Below are positions 46,585 to 55,807 of a DNA stretch of 61,328 bases, piece by piece; the first letter of the stretch is position 1; the number at the start of each line of letters is the position of its first letter. The notes under the pieces are model-generated. The model had not been told where the DNA came from. It ran no database searches and saw only the letters and a program-made list of their open reading frames with translations. The translations under genes and the position numbers were made by a program. Where the stretch lies: the NCBI GenBank assembly GCA_028825365.1, contig JAPKAF010000002.1:1-61328 (forward strand). Direction: 5' to 3'. Origin of the DNA: Flavobacteriaceae bacterium (lineage in GTDB: Bacteria; Bacteroidota; Bacteroidia; Flavobacteriales; Flavobacteriaceae).

Positions 46585-46737
46585 TTATTTTTTACTTAAG
46601 AAGTCATTTACCTTATCAGGTTGTAATATAGTTTCAACAAAAGAGTAAGCTCCAGTTTTAGGAGATTTTACCATCTTGATAGCCTTTGTTAATCTTTTAG
46701 AACCTGTCTGTAACGATGCAACTGATTTTTTTGCCAT
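46585..46737 (-). CDS. DUF4295 small basic protein
   Basis: 50 aa, begins MAKKSVASLQTGSKRLTKAI and ends FLSKK. Very basic, with SPKTGAYSF in the middle. DUF4295 is a short protein conserved in Bacteroidota directly after rpmG; its position with L28 and L33 and its charge suggest a ribosome-associated role, which is inference. It starts 11 bp after rpmG and is followed by a terminator. Confidence 0.9.
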   Translation of the reverse strand: MAKKSVASLQTGSKRLTKAIKMVKSPKTGAYSFVETILQPDKVNDFLSKK

Positions 46738-46748
46738 AATATTATAAT

Positions 46749-46931
46749 TTACTTAATTTCCTTGTGGATAGTCATTTTCTTTAGAATAGGGTTGAATTTT
46801 TTTATTTCAACTCTATCAGGTGTATTTTTTTTATTCTTAGTAGTAATATATCTGGAAGTTCCAGCCATACCACTAGCTTTATGCTCTGTACATTCTAATA
46901 TAACTTGTACTCTATTGCCTCTTTTAGCCAT
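46749..46931 (-). CDS. rpmG: 50S ribosomal protein L33
   Basis: 60 aa. Recognised by the [15 protein letters not shown] start and [21 protein letters not shown] core. Only one cysteine is present, so the paired CxxC zinc ligands of the C+ form are missing; this is the zinc-independent (C-) type. Lies 8 bp after rpmB. Confidence 0.97.
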   Translation of the reverse strand: MAKRGNRVQVILECTEHKASGMAGTSRYITTKNKKNTPDRVEIKKFNPILKKMTIHKEIK

Positions 46932-46939
46932 CTTTTAAA

Positions 46940-47176
46940 TTATTTTAAAAAACCTTTACTTCTTGCATCTTTTAAAGCTGCAGAAATTCCAATTCTATTT
47001 ATTGTTTTAAGAGTTGAAGTAGCGATCTTAAGTGTGATCCACTTGTCTTCTTCAGGAATATAAAAACGTTTTTTTATAAGGTTAGCATCAAACTTACGCT
47101 TAGTTCTATTAAGGGACTTAGAAACATTGTTTCCTACCATTCCTGTTTTACCTGTTAATTCACAAACTCTTGACAT
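46940..47176 (-). CDS. rpmB: 50S ribosomal protein L28
   Basis: 78 aa. MSRVCELTGKTGMVGNNVS start, KRKFDANLIKKRFYIPEE, then ISAALKDARSKGF. Only Cys5 remains of the usual four, again the zinc-free variant. First gene of the L28-L33-DUF4295 unit. The 81 bp upstream spacer has no exact TAnnTTTG box. Confidence 0.97.
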   Translation of the reverse strand: MSRVCELTGKTGMVGNNVSKSLNRTKRKFDANLIKKRFYIPEEDKWITLKIATSTLKTINRIGISAALKDARSKGFLK

Positions 47177-47257
47177 AATCTTATAAATTTATTACAAATG
47201 TTTTTTATTACGAGGTGCGAATTTACAAATTCTTTAATATATGACAAATATTATCTG

Positions 47258-48505
47258 TCAATTTTTTAATAATTCTTTCAATAGCAACTCAAAAGATTTA
47301 TTAACAGCCTTATTAGTGACCCTTTCTCTAGAATTACCGAAGTTAAATTCGAAAGAAAACACCTCTTTTGGAGTTGCAATACCAATAAAGACAGTACCGA
47401 TTTCTTTGCTAGAGTCACCCTTATTTGGACCTGCATTACCAGTTGTTGCTAATCCATAATCAGAATTAAACAATTCTTTTGTCTTAACAGCCATAGATTC
47501 TACTACTTGAGAGCTTACCACAGAATACTTTTCAATCAAATCAAGATTAACCTTTAAAGTATTAATCTTAGATTCTGTTGAATAACATACTACGCCACCT
47601 TTAAAAAAAGTAGAAGCACCAGCAATAGAGACTAAAGAATCAGATATTTTTCCTCCTGTAAAACTTTCTGCTATAGAGATAGTTGAATTATTCTTAATTA
47701 GTTCATTAGAAATTAACTTTTCAATTGATTCATCTTCCTCATATCCAACAAATATATCTTTAATCAGAGGTAATAATTTATCAACTTGAAATTGAATATT
47801 ATCAATAATTTTATTCAAATCATCACCTTTGGTTGACAATCTCAACTTAACTCTACCAAGACTTGGTAAGTATGCTAAACTAATTTCAACAGGCAAACTA
47901 TCTTCCCAGTTTTTAATTATCTCAGCAATACTACTTTCTCCCATACCATAAGTTAAAATAGTTTTATGAAGAATATGTGGTAAACTAAATTCTTTAAGAA
48001 TTTTTGGTATGATGCTATCTTTTATTAACGACTTCATTTCAAATGGGACTCCTGGTAAAAAAACAAAAATAGTATTATTTTTTTGCAACCATAACCCAGG
48101 GGCACTTCCCTTAGTATTTAAAAAAACATGAGCTTTAGAAGGCACTAAAGATTGATCGATATTAACTTGTAAAAGTGGTTGTTTGATATACTTTTTCCAA
48201 ATAAATTTAATATTATCTAAAACATTGTGGTCTGTAATAAGTTTGTCATTAAAAAACTTAAGTAATGTGTTTTTGGTAATATCATCGTTAGTTGGCCCTA
48301 AGCCTCCTGTCACAATTACTATATCGGAATAATTCAAACAACTATTTAAAGTAGTTAAAATATCAGATTCACTATCTTTAATTGATGAGATTCTATTAAT
48401 AGACAGCCCAATTTTGTTAAACTCTTTAGCAATGAATGTAGAATTAGTATCCACAGTCTGACCGATTAAAATCTCATCTCCAATTGTAATTATTTCTGCA
48501 GTCAT
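47258..48505 (-). CDS. cinA: CinA-family nicotinamide-nucleotide amidohydrolase
   Basis: 415 aa. N-terminal MoaB/MogA-like (COG1058, ADP-ribose pyrophosphatase) domain with GDEILIGQTVDTN and TGGLGPTNDD; C-terminal amidohydrolase PncC domain with AESFTGGKISDSL and YGLATTGNAGP. It recycles NMN formed by DNA ligase back to NaMN. Linked to the FAH gene, whose TAA overlaps this ATG by one base. Confidence 0.95.
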   Translation of the reverse strand: MTAEIITIGDEILIGQTVDTNSTFIAKEFNKIGLSINRISSIKDSESDILTTLNSCLNYSDIVIVTGGLGPTNDDITKNTLLKFFNDKLITDHNVLDNIKFIWKKYIKQPLLQVNIDQSLVPSKAHVFLNTKGSAPGLWLQKNNTIFVFLPGVPFEMKSLIKDSIIPKILKEFSLPHILHKTILTYGMGESSIAEIIKNWEDSLPVEISLAYLPSLGRVKLRLSTKGDDLNKIIDNIQFQVDKLLPLIKDIFVGYEEDESIEKLISNELIKNNSTISIAESFTGGKISDSLVSIAGASTFFKGGVVCYSTESKINTLKVNLDLIEKYSVVSSQVVESMAVKTKELFNSDYGLATTGNAGPNKGDSSKEIGTVFIGIATPKEVFSFEFNFGNSRERVTNKAVNKSFELLLKELLKN

Positions 48506-49116
48506 TATTTTATTTTAATCTTAAAAAATTCGTCATCACCTATTTTACCAATAAGAGAATCATTAATATTAACTCTTCCAACTCCGGATGGTGTCCCTGT
48601 AAAAATAACATCTCCTATTTTTAATGTAAAAAATTGAGAAACATAAGAAATAATTTCGTCAATATTCCACAACATCAAACTACTATTTCCTTTTTGAACA
48701 ACATTTTCATTAAGTTCTAAACTAAAATCTAGATTATGAATATTTTGAAATTTAGTTTTATCAACCCATTTACCAATAAGAGCAGAACCATCAAAAGCTT
48801 TTGCTTTTTCCCATGGTAAGCCTTTAGACTTTAATTCTGACTGTAAGTCTCTGGCAGTAAAATCAATTCCAAGAGACACTTGATCGTAATATTTATGACT
48901 AAACTTAGAGTCTATATGCTTTCCTACTTTTTTTATTTTAACCAATAGCTCTACCTCGTGATGTACATCGTTACTGAAGTTAGGAATAAAAAATGGTTGA
49001 TTTTTTAAAATAATTGAAGTGTCAGTTTTTAGAAATATCACAGGATCCTTAGGTCGACTATTTTTAAGCTCTTTTATGTGATCAACATAATTTCTGCCAA
49101 TACAAATTATTTTCAT
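48505..49116 (-). CDS. Fumarylacetoacetate hydrolase-family protein
   Basis: 203 aa, the short FAHD1-like form. Metal ligands in HHEVELLVKI (Glu-x-Glu), the GIDFTARDLQ segment and FTGTPSGVG are present. The group includes acylpyruvate hydrolases and oxaloacetate decarboxylases; the substrate here is unknown. Fourth gene of a leftward run E2-exonuclease-FAH-cinA with overlapping or abutting ends. Confidence 0.9.
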   Translation of the reverse strand: MKIICIGRNYVDHIKELKNSRPKDPVIFLKTDTSIILKNQPFFIPNFSNDVHHEVELLVKIKKVGKHIDSKFSHKYYDQVSLGIDFTARDLQSELKSKGLPWEKAKAFDGSALIGKWVDKTKFQNIHNLDFSLELNENVVQKGNSSLMLWNIDEIISYVSQFFTLKIGDVIFTGTPSGVGRVNINDSLIGKIGDDEFFKIKIK

Positions 49117-49893
49117 TTAGGAAAATTTATTATTAAGCAAATTTAACTTTATGGATCTTAATGTTTGTTTTGTGTAAAGTGGAAAATCTGCATTTAATAG
49201 CCAGTTAAAATAGCCAGAGTCAGTTTTTAAAATATCAACAACCAATTTACCCTTATGTTTTCCAAAAGAAAAGCATTCTTGATTATTTCCATTAAAAATA
49301 ATAAAACCAGCCAAATCAGCAAACTTACTTCTTGTGCTAAATTCTGATAAAAAAGAAATATTATTCTCCAAATCATCATATTTTTCTACTTGTGCTTTTA
49401 AAATCTCATAAGTTGCTTTTGTATCTGACTCAGCACTATGAGCTCCAATTAATTCTTTATTACAATAAAACTCATAAGCAGCAGACAGATTCCTTTTTTC
49501 CATTTTATGAAAAATATTTTGAATATCGACACACTTATTTCCTTTTAGACTAAAATCTATATCCGCACGAATCATTTCTTCTGCTAGTAATGGAATATCA
49601 AAACGGTTGGAGTTAAAACCACCTAAATCAGAATCTTTAATTAATAAATTAATTTCTTTAGCTAGATCTTTAAAAACAGGAGATTCTTTAACCTTTTCAT
49701 TTGAAATACCGTGAATAGCAACTACTTCGTCAGGAATTTGCATTTCTGGATTAACAAGCCAAGTATGTATCTCTTCTTTTCCAGATGGAAATACTTTTAA
49801 AATTGAAATTTCAACTATTCTATCTTTAGAAATATTTATACCTGTTGTTTCAAGATCAAAAAAACAGATTGGCTTGGTTAAGTTTAACTTCAT
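49117..49893 (-). CDS. DEDDh 3'-5' exonuclease, ExoX-like
   Basis: 258 aa. Exonuclease motifs: FFDLETTG (D13, E15), GFNSNRFDIPLL, and HSAESDTKAT (DEDDh histidine and aspartate). The C-terminal segment FSFGKHKGKLVVDIL...YFNWLLNADFP resembles the ExoX C-terminal domain. Related enzymes trim single-stranded DNA or RNA, or proofread with a polymerase; here a repair role is likely but unproven. 23 bp after the E2 gene. Confidence 0.88.
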   Translation of the reverse strand: MKLNLTKPICFFDLETTGINISKDRIVEISILKVFPSGKEEIHTWLVNPEMQIPDEVVAIHGISNEKVKESPVFKDLAKEINLLIKDSDLGGFNSNRFDIPLLAEEMIRADIDFSLKGNKCVDIQNIFHKMEKRNLSAAYEFYCNKELIGAHSAESDTKATYEILKAQVEKYDDLENNISFLSEFSTRSKFADLAGFIIFNGNNQECFSFGKHKGKLVVDILKTDSGYFNWLLNADFPLYTKQTLRSIKLNLLNNKFS

Positions 49894-49915
49894 TAAATTA
49901 ATTTATTATTATTTT

Positions 49916-51223
49916 TTAGATCTCTGTATTAACATCCCATGCCTCAAGGTATTCTTTAATACATTTAATAAATTGACTACCTAAACCACCATTAACAACT
50001 CTATGATCATAGGAGTGAGATAAAAACATTTTATTTCTAATTCCTATGAAATCGCCTTCAGAAGTTTCAATAACTGACGGCATTTTTCTAATTGCACCTA
50101 GAGCTAGTATACCCACTTGTGGCTGATTAATTATTGGAGTACCCATTATACTTCCAAAAACCCCAACATTTGTAACAGTATAAGTTCCATCTTGAACATC
50201 ATCTGGGTTTAATTTACCACTTCTAGCTTTATTAGCTAGTTCATTAACAGATTTAGTCATTCCAACTAAATTTAATCTATCTGCATTTTTTATAACTGGA
50301 ACTATTAAGTTACCATCAGCAAGAGATGTAGCCATCCCAATATTTATACTCTTTTTTAGAATAATATTATCATTTACAACAGAGACATTCATCATTGGAT
50401 AGGTTCTTAAAGCTACAGCGACTGCTTGCATAAAAATTGGAGTTAATGTAAGTTTTTCTCCTTCTCTTTTAGCAAAATCAGATTTGACTTTATTTCTCCA
50501 ATTCCAAACCTTAGTAACATCTACTTCTATAAATGACTGTACATGAGCGGATGTTTTAACTGAATCAATCATGTGTTTTGAAACTAACTTGCCCATTCTA
50601 GACATTTCAACTACCTCATCATTGCTATTGTTTAATGTGTTTAAATTAGTTTGAATATTTGAAGGTTTAATTACTTTAACAGGCGTTAATTCAATCTTAT
50701 TTGAACTACTTTTTGATTCAATATATTTAAGAATGTCATTTTTATTAATTCTGTTGTCTTTTCCAGAACCTTTAACTTTTTCAAGCTCCTTGAAATCAAT
50801 ACCTTCCTTTTTTATAATGTTTTTTACTAGAGGAGAGTAGAATCGATCAGAGTCACTAAATTTTATTTGGTTTTCAGAATCTTCCTTAAGCTCAAAAGTT
50901 GGGGGTAAAACTATCTCTAGATCTTCTTTTTCAGAAACAAGATCTTCATTATTATTACTTATGGCTTGTGAAGAAACTTTACCTTCAACTTCAATAATAG
51001 CTATAGTCTGTCCAACCTGGACTATTTCGTCAACTTCAAAACATTTTTCAATCAAAACACCTTCAAACTCACAAGGAACTTCAGTATCGACTTTATCGGT
51101 AGCAATTTCTAAAACTGCTTCATCCATTTCAATTTGATCTCCAATTTCTTTTAGCCAAGATGTAATAGTGGCCTCAGCAACACTCTCACCCATTTTTGGC
51201 AATTTCAATTCAAACTTTGACAT
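49916..51223 (-). CDS. 2-oxoacid dehydrogenase E2 (dihydrolipoamide acyltransferase)
   Basis: 435 aa. Lipoyl domain with the lipoate lysine K44 (ATDKVDTEVP), an E3-binding domain (FYSPLVKNIIKKEGIDFKEL, about 130-165), and the acyltransferase core. The catalytic histidine is in DHRVVNG (406-412): the aspartate of the usual DHRxxDG motif is replaced by asparagine (N411). The substrate could be pyruvate, 2-oxoglutarate or a branched-chain oxoacid; the layout looks like the branched-chain or pyruvate type. No E1 or E3 gene is in the window. Confidence 0.92.
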   Translation of the reverse strand: MSKFELKLPKMGESVAEATITSWLKEIGDQIEMDEAVLEIATDKVDTEVPCEFEGVLIEKCFEVDEIVQVGQTIAIIEVEGKVSSQAISNNNEDLVSEKEDLEIVLPPTFELKEDSENQIKFSDSDRFYSPLVKNIIKKEGIDFKELEKVKGSGKDNRINKNDILKYIESKSSSNKIELTPVKVIKPSNIQTNLNTLNNSNDEVVEMSRMGKLVSKHMIDSVKTSAHVQSFIEVDVTKVWNWRNKVKSDFAKREGEKLTLTPIFMQAVAVALRTYPMMNVSVVNDNIILKKSINIGMATSLADGNLIVPVIKNADRLNLVGMTKSVNELANKARSGKLNPDDVQDGTYTVTNVGVFGSIMGTPIINQPQVGILALGAIRKMPSVIETSEGDFIGIRNKMFLSHSYDHRVVNGGLGSQFIKCIKEYLEAWDVNTEI

Positions 51224-51246
51224 TTAGATCCTATTATATTAATATA

Positions 51247-51254
51247 CAAAATTA
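51247..51254 (-). promoter_or_regulatory. -7 box (TAATTTTG) for the E2-exonuclease-FAH-cinA unit
   Basis: Exact TAnnTTTG match on the minus strand, 23 bp before the E2 start. Confidence 0.45.
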
Positions 51255-51300
51255 AGTAAAATTCATTGAAAAAAATGAGGAAGGCAATAATTTATTTGTA

Positions 51301-52419
51301 CTAGAATCTAATAATTTGACCTTTTTTATCAGCATAATCGCTACCAACATAAAAGTTTGTGTTAGGAACTATTATCCGAAAACTGTTACTCTCTGATATA
51401 AAATCAAAATGATTTATAATTTCAGATAACGAAATTGAATTCAAATCAAATATCAATAATGAATTTTCAGTTTTATTGATAGCTAAATAGTTTAAATCAA
51501 CCCTAGTTGCTATAATACTAATTTTATCATCTGTTGATCCAGTTACAAGAAAAGTATTTTTATATGCAGTCTTAGAATTAACTAATTTCAAACCTAAATC
51601 ACTAAAATTAGATAAATTTTTTATAGAAATTATGAACTTAAAAAAAGAATAGGCAAGTATTTTAGTAAATAAAAATTTATTAAAATGCTTTGTGTAAAAT
51701 ATATACATTGCATTATAAAATCTATTAATATAGACAGAGTTTTTATCTGTACTTTCACCTTTAAAATGTATTATTTTAACATCTCCTAAATAATAATTTG
51801 AATAACCCTTTTTCAAAGCCTTATACGATAAATCAATATCTTCACCATACATAAAGTAGTCCTCGTCAAATCCTTTCACCGAATCATAAATAGTTTTTTC
51901 AACAAACATAAATGCACCAGCTAAAATATCGATATAACCTCTTTTATCTTTATCTAGAGCTGAATAATAGAATTTAGAAATACCCAGGACTTTCATAAAA
52001 GAACTAAAAATACTAGGGATGACTCTCTTACTCTCTTTCAAGAACATGCCATTACCATCTATCATCTGACAACCAACAAAACCAACCTTAATATTAGATT
52101 TATAAAACTTTAATATCTCATCAAATGTATTTTCTTGTAAAACAGTGTCTGGATTTAAAATACATATATACTTCCCTTTGGCTTTGCTAACCCCAAGATT
52201 ATTTGCTTTAGAAAAACCAATATTTTCGTCATTCTGAATTAATTTTACAAACGGGAATTTATTATTTAAAACTTCACAAGAATCATCGGATGATGAGTTA
52301 TCCACAACAATAACTTCAGATTCAATTTCCAGCTGAGAAATAGCCTTAGCTACACTATGCAGACATAACTCTAAAAATGAGCTTGAATTATAGCTTACTA
52401 TTATGACAGATAAAATCAA
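51301..52419 (-). CDS. Glycosyltransferase family 2 protein
   Basis: 372 aa. GT-A fold: IIVSYNSSSFLELCL, VVDNSSSDDS, the metal site in LNPDTVL, and the acceptor-side GEDIDLSYKALKKGY. A membrane-proximal helix may lie near 245-265. Rhamnosyl- or similar sugar-transfer onto cell-surface polysaccharide is likely; the sugar is not predictable. The C-terminal about 100 residues are unlike the standard family and may bind a partner. It lies 5 bp after recR. Confidence 0.88.
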   Translation of the reverse strand: MILSVIIVSYNSSSFLELCLHSVAKAISQLEIESEVIVVDNSSSDDSCEVLNNKFPFVKLIQNDENIGFSKANNLGVSKAKGKYICILNPDTVLQENTFDEILKFYKSNIKVGFVGCQMIDGNGMFLKESKRVIPSIFSSFMKVLGISKFYYSALDKDKRGYIDILAGAFMFVEKTIYDSVKGFDEDYFMYGEDIDLSYKALKKGYSNYYLGDVKIIHFKGESTDKNSVYINRFYNAMYIFYTKHFNKFLFTKILAYSFFKFIISIKNLSNFSDLGLKLVNSKTAYKNTFLVTGSTDDKISIIATRVDLNYLAINKTENSLLIFDLNSISLSEIINHFDFISESNSFRIIVPNTNFYVGSDYADKKGQIIRF

Positions 52420-52424
52420 GTTGG

Positions 52425-53042
52425 TTAAATTTTAATTGAACTCTCAAATGGAATTCTATTTGTTATACTTCTACCTAAGGTAATTTCATCTGCATATTCT
52501 AAATCATCTCCGACAGAAACTCCTCTTGCAATTGTTGATGTTACAATTTCGTATTTATTAATTAGTTTATATATATAGAAATTAGTAGTATCTCCTTCCA
52601 TAGTAGAACTTAAAGCAAAAATAAGCTCTTTAACTTCTCCTGATTTAATTTTATCAACGAGTGAAATTATATTTAAATCATCAGGACCTATACCATCCAT
52701 AGGGGATATTTTACCTCCAAGCACATGATACAAGCCTTTAAATGAGCTTGTACTTTCAATAGCCATTACATCTCTTATATCTTCAACAACACAAATGATT
52801 GAATTATCTCTTTTTGGATTAGCACATATCTCACAAGTGTCAAAATCAGAAATATTATGACAGTTGGTACAAAATTTAATATTATTTCTCATCATTACTA
52901 ATGAGCTAGCTAAATCTTGAGTTTGACTTTTTTGTTGCCTTAACATATGTAAAGCTAGCCTTAAGGCAGTTCTTTTACCTATACCAGGTAATTGTGAAAT
53001 TTCATTCACAGCATTTTGAATTAATTTTGATGAAAATTCCAT
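52425..53042 (-). CDS. recR: Recombination protein RecR
   Basis: 205 aa, usual length. Helix-hairpin-helix [13 protein letters not shown], zinc finger C58-C61-C70-C73 ([17 protein letters not shown]) and Toprim domain ([14 protein letters not shown]). With RecO, RecR loads RecA on gapped DNA, acting with RecF (6184). A -7 box lies just 4 bp before its ATG. Confidence 0.97.
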   Translation of the reverse strand: MEFSSKLIQNAVNEISQLPGIGKRTALRLALHMLRQQKSQTQDLASSLVMMRNNIKFCTNCHNISDFDTCEICANPKRDNSIICVVEDIRDVMAIESTSSFKGLYHVLGGKISPMDGIGPDDLNIISLVDKIKSGEVKELIFALSSTMEGDTTNFYIYKLINKYEIVTSTIARGVSVGDDLEYADEITLGRSITNRIPFESSIKI

Positions 53043-53046
53043 AAAA

Positions 53047-53054
53047 CAAACTTA
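53047..53054 (-). promoter_or_regulatory. -7 box (TAAGTTTG) directly before recR
   Basis: Exact TAnnTTTG match on the minus strand, only 4 bp from the recR start at 53042, which would make a leaderless transcript. Confidence 0.42.
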
Positions 53055-53132
53055 CAAATTAAATGAATTAGTTTAGAAATTATATTCTACAAAATATGAC
53101 TTTTAAATATGTATTTTGATATATTTACAAAT

Positions 53133-54701
53133 ATGAGTTCGATACAAATATTAATAGTTATTTCATTGTATTTTGGTGTATTACTTTTGATATCCAAATT
53201 AACTTCTAAAAATGATAATAATTCAGATTTCTTTAAGGCTGGAAAAAAAGCTCCTTGGTATTTAGTTGCATTTGGGATGGTTGGAGCTTCATTATCAGGG
53301 GTTACATTTATTTCTGTTCCTGGATGGATTGAATCCTCACAATTTAGCTATCTACAGGTAGTTATAGGCTATTTTGCGGGATATATTGTAGTCAGTAATA
53401 TTTTACTTCCGGTTTATTACAAATTAAATGTTACTTCCATATACGAATATTTAAATACTCGATTTGGGTATGTAGCTCATAAAACTGGAGCAGTTTATTT
53501 TTTTATATCCAGGCTGCTAGGAGCCTCTTTTAGACTGTTTTTAGTAGCTATTGTTTTACAACAATTTGTGTTTGACAAATGGGGAGTTCCTTATTTTGTT
53601 ACTGTAATTATTTCTGTTCTTTTAATTTGGATTTACACTAATAAAGGAGGTATAAAAACAATAATTTGGACTGACAGCTTACAAACTTTATTTATGATTT
53701 TAGCAGTTGGAATATCCATTTATGAGATTTTAAACAGCCTTAATTGGACTTTTCTAGATTATTTAAATTCGGATGAGTTTTCTAAATACAATAAAATATT
53801 TTATTTCGACGATATTTATGATAAGCAACATTTTGTTAAATCTTTTATTGGAGGAGCTTTTGTAACTATTTGCATGACTGGATTAGACCAAGATATGATG
53901 CAAAAAAACTTAGCATGTAAATCATTAAAAGATGCCCAAAAAAATATGTTATGGTTTAGTATTGTTCTTGTAATTGTCACTGCTTTATTTATGGTTTTAG
54001 GTAGTTTATTATATGTTTATAAAGCTAAAAACGGAATAGAAATGCCGATGCTTAATGGACAATTAAAAACAGATTTATTATTTCCTGAAATTGCACTTAA
54101 TGGAGATCTTGGAATAATACTATCTCTAACTTTTATTTTAGGGCTTATTGCAGCTGCTTACAGTAGCGCAGATAGTGCATTAACGTCATTAACAACTTCA
54201 TACTGCATAGATTTTATTGACATTAATAAAAAGAGTGAAAAGGAACAAGTAGCTATCAGAAAAAGGATTCACATTTTAATGAGCTTAATTCTAATTATAA
54301 TTATAATTGTATTTAAGTATTTATTGAACTCTAATGTTATAGACAGTTTATTAAGAGTTGCTAGCTATACCTACGGACCATTATTAGGTTTATTTTCTTT
54401 TGGCTTGTTTACTAAGCTAGATATAAATGAAAGGAAGTTAATTCCTGTTGTGATTTTAGCCCCTCTATTAACTCTTTTAGTTAATTATTCTCCTACAATT
54501 TATGCAATAGTTAGTATGGATTTACAAACATGCTTAGAACTTAACACCAATGAATGCATTGCTAACAATTGGAATGAAGCATCAACTTTTGCTAAAAATA
54601 ATTTATATCAATTCGGTTATGAATTATTACCAATAAATGGATTGATAACGTTTATTGGACTATATTTTATAAGGCTTAAAAATATTACCAACGAATCATA
54701 A
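53133..54701 (+). CDS. Sodium:solute symporter
   Basis: 522 aa from the ATG at 53133; the frame opens 8 codons earlier at 53109, but the family N-terminus begins with the first helix. About 13 membrane segments. [15 protein letters not shown] is the SSS sodium-site loop, followed by [15 protein letters not shown] and [13 protein letters not shown]. Solute unknown (sugar, amino acid or carboxylate). The 3' end overlaps fabH by 17 bp (convergent). Confidence 0.92.
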   Translation: MSSIQILIVISLYFGVLLLISKLTSKNDNNSDFFKAGKKAPWYLVAFGMVGASLSGVTFISVPGWIESSQFSYLQVVIGYFAGYIVVSNILLPVYYKLNVTSIYEYLNTRFGYVAHKTGAVYFFISRLLGASFRLFLVAIVLQQFVFDKWGVPYFVTVIISVLLIWIYTNKGGIKTIIWTDSLQTLFMILAVGISIYEILNSLNWTFLDYLNSDEFSKYNKIFYFDDIYDKQHFVKSFIGGAFVTICMTGLDQDMMQKNLACKSLKDAQKNMLWFSIVLVIVTALFMVLGSLLYVYKAKNGIEMPMLNGQLKTDLLFPEIALNGDLGIILSLTFILGLIAAAYSSADSALTSLTTSYCIDFIDINKKSEKEQVAIRKRIHILMSLILIIIIIVFKYLLNSNVIDSLLRVASYTYGPLLGLFSFGLFTKLDINERKLIPVVILAPLLTLLVNYSPTIYAIVSMDLQTCLELNTNECIANNWNEASTFAKNNLYQFGYELLPINGLITFIGLYFIRLKNITNES

Positions 54702-55692
54702 CAGAGCCCCAGGTAAATCCACTACCAAAAGCAGCTAGAACAACTAAATCATTATCTTTTATTTTACCTTGTTCCCAAGCTTCTGTAAGAGCAATAATTA
54801 CTGAGGCAGCAGTAGTATTACCGTACTTCATAATATTATTATGTACTTTGTCATCAGAGAGTTGAAATTTCTTTTGTATAAATTTAGAGATACGTAAATT
54901 TGCTTGGTGCGGAATAAGCATATCTATATCTTCCTTTTGTAAGTTATTAGCCTCTAAACCTTCTAATATAGCTTCTGAAAAGCGTGTAACTGCATGTTTA
55001 AAAACAAATTGTCCATTCATTTGTGGATAGTATGATTGATCTTCTGGATCATTTTCTGCTAATATTTCTGGAACCCATCTTCCAGTATTAGGTCCATCTA
55101 GCATTAATTCTCTGGCATGCTTTCCCTCTGAATGTAAATGAGAAGATAAAATTCCTTTTCCTTTTTCTTCACTTCTAGATAAAACCGCAGCTCCTGCCCC
55201 GTCTCCAAAAATAACAGTCACACCTCTTCCCCTAGTAGATTTTTCTAATGCACCCGAATGATTTTCAGCACCAATAACTAAAATATTCTTATACATCCCA
55301 GTTTTTATAAACTGATCTGCTACAGACATTGCGTAAATAAAACCAGAACATTGGTTCCGAACATCCAGCGCACCTATTGTTGGCATATCTAACATATCTT
55401 GAACACGAACCCCACCACCTGGGAAATACATGTCAGGACTAAGAGTTGCAAAAATAATAAAATCAATTTCTTCTTTTTTCAAGCCAGATCTCTCAATTGC
55501 AATTTTAGAAGCTTTTACAGCCATTGTTGAAGTTGTCTCACCTGTTTTAGGATCAATCCAACGTCTTTCTTCAATGCCTGTCCTTTCTTGAATCCATTCA
55601 TCTGAAGTTTCCATAAACTTGGACAAATCATTATTAGTAACAATATTTTCAGGAACAAAATAACCAAGTCCAATAATTTTTGAATTGTACAT
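54685..55692 (-). CDS. fabH: 3-oxoacyl-ACP synthase III (KAS III)
   Basis: 335 aa. Catalytic triad: C115 in NQCSGF, the histidine in IPHQANLRI and the asparagine in YGNTTAAS. Condenses acetyl-CoA with malonyl-ACP to start fatty-acid chains. Two copies of fabH are common in flavobacteria; this type is near the ones for branched or standard primers and cannot be told apart. Divergent from htpG. Confidence 0.95.
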   Translation of the reverse strand: MYNSKIIGLGYFVPENIVTNNDLSKFMETSDEWIQERTGIEERRWIDPKTGETTSTMAVKASKIAIERSGLKKEEIDFIIFATLSPDMYFPGGGVRVQDMLDMPTIGALDVRNQCSGFIYAMSVADQFIKTGMYKNILVIGAENHSGALEKSTRGRGVTVIFGDGAGAAVLSRSEEKGKGILSSHLHSEGKHARELMLDGPNTGRWVPEILAENDPEDQSYYPQMNGQFVFKHAVTRFSEAILEGLEANNLQKEDIDMLIPHQANLRISKFIQKKFQLSDDKVHNNIMKYGNTTAASVIIALTEAWEQGKIKDNDLVVLAAFGSGFTWGSVMIRW

Positions 55693-55735
55693 AAATATTT
55701 TTTTGCGAATATAATTAATTATTTGATTTTAAAAA

Positions 55736-55776
55736 TGTCAGTTTGTCAGTATGTAACCTTTGGCATTCTTATTGAA
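55736..55776 (+). promoter_or_regulatory. htpG: Putative sigma54-type promoter with tandem TGTCAGT repeat before htpG
   Basis: TGTCAGT occurs twice with 8 bp period (55736-55742 and 55744-55750). Eleven bp later TGGCAT (55761-55766)-N5-TTGAA (55772-55776) matches the spacing and most of the sequence of the sigma54 -24/-12 element TGGCAC-N5-TTGCA. A transcript would start near 55786, about 22 bp before the htpG ATG. No TAnnTTTG box fits better; TAACCTTTG is one base too long. Confidence 0.45.
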
Positions 55777-55807
55777 TATTAAAATTAAACTTAAAATAGT
55801 TAAAAAA

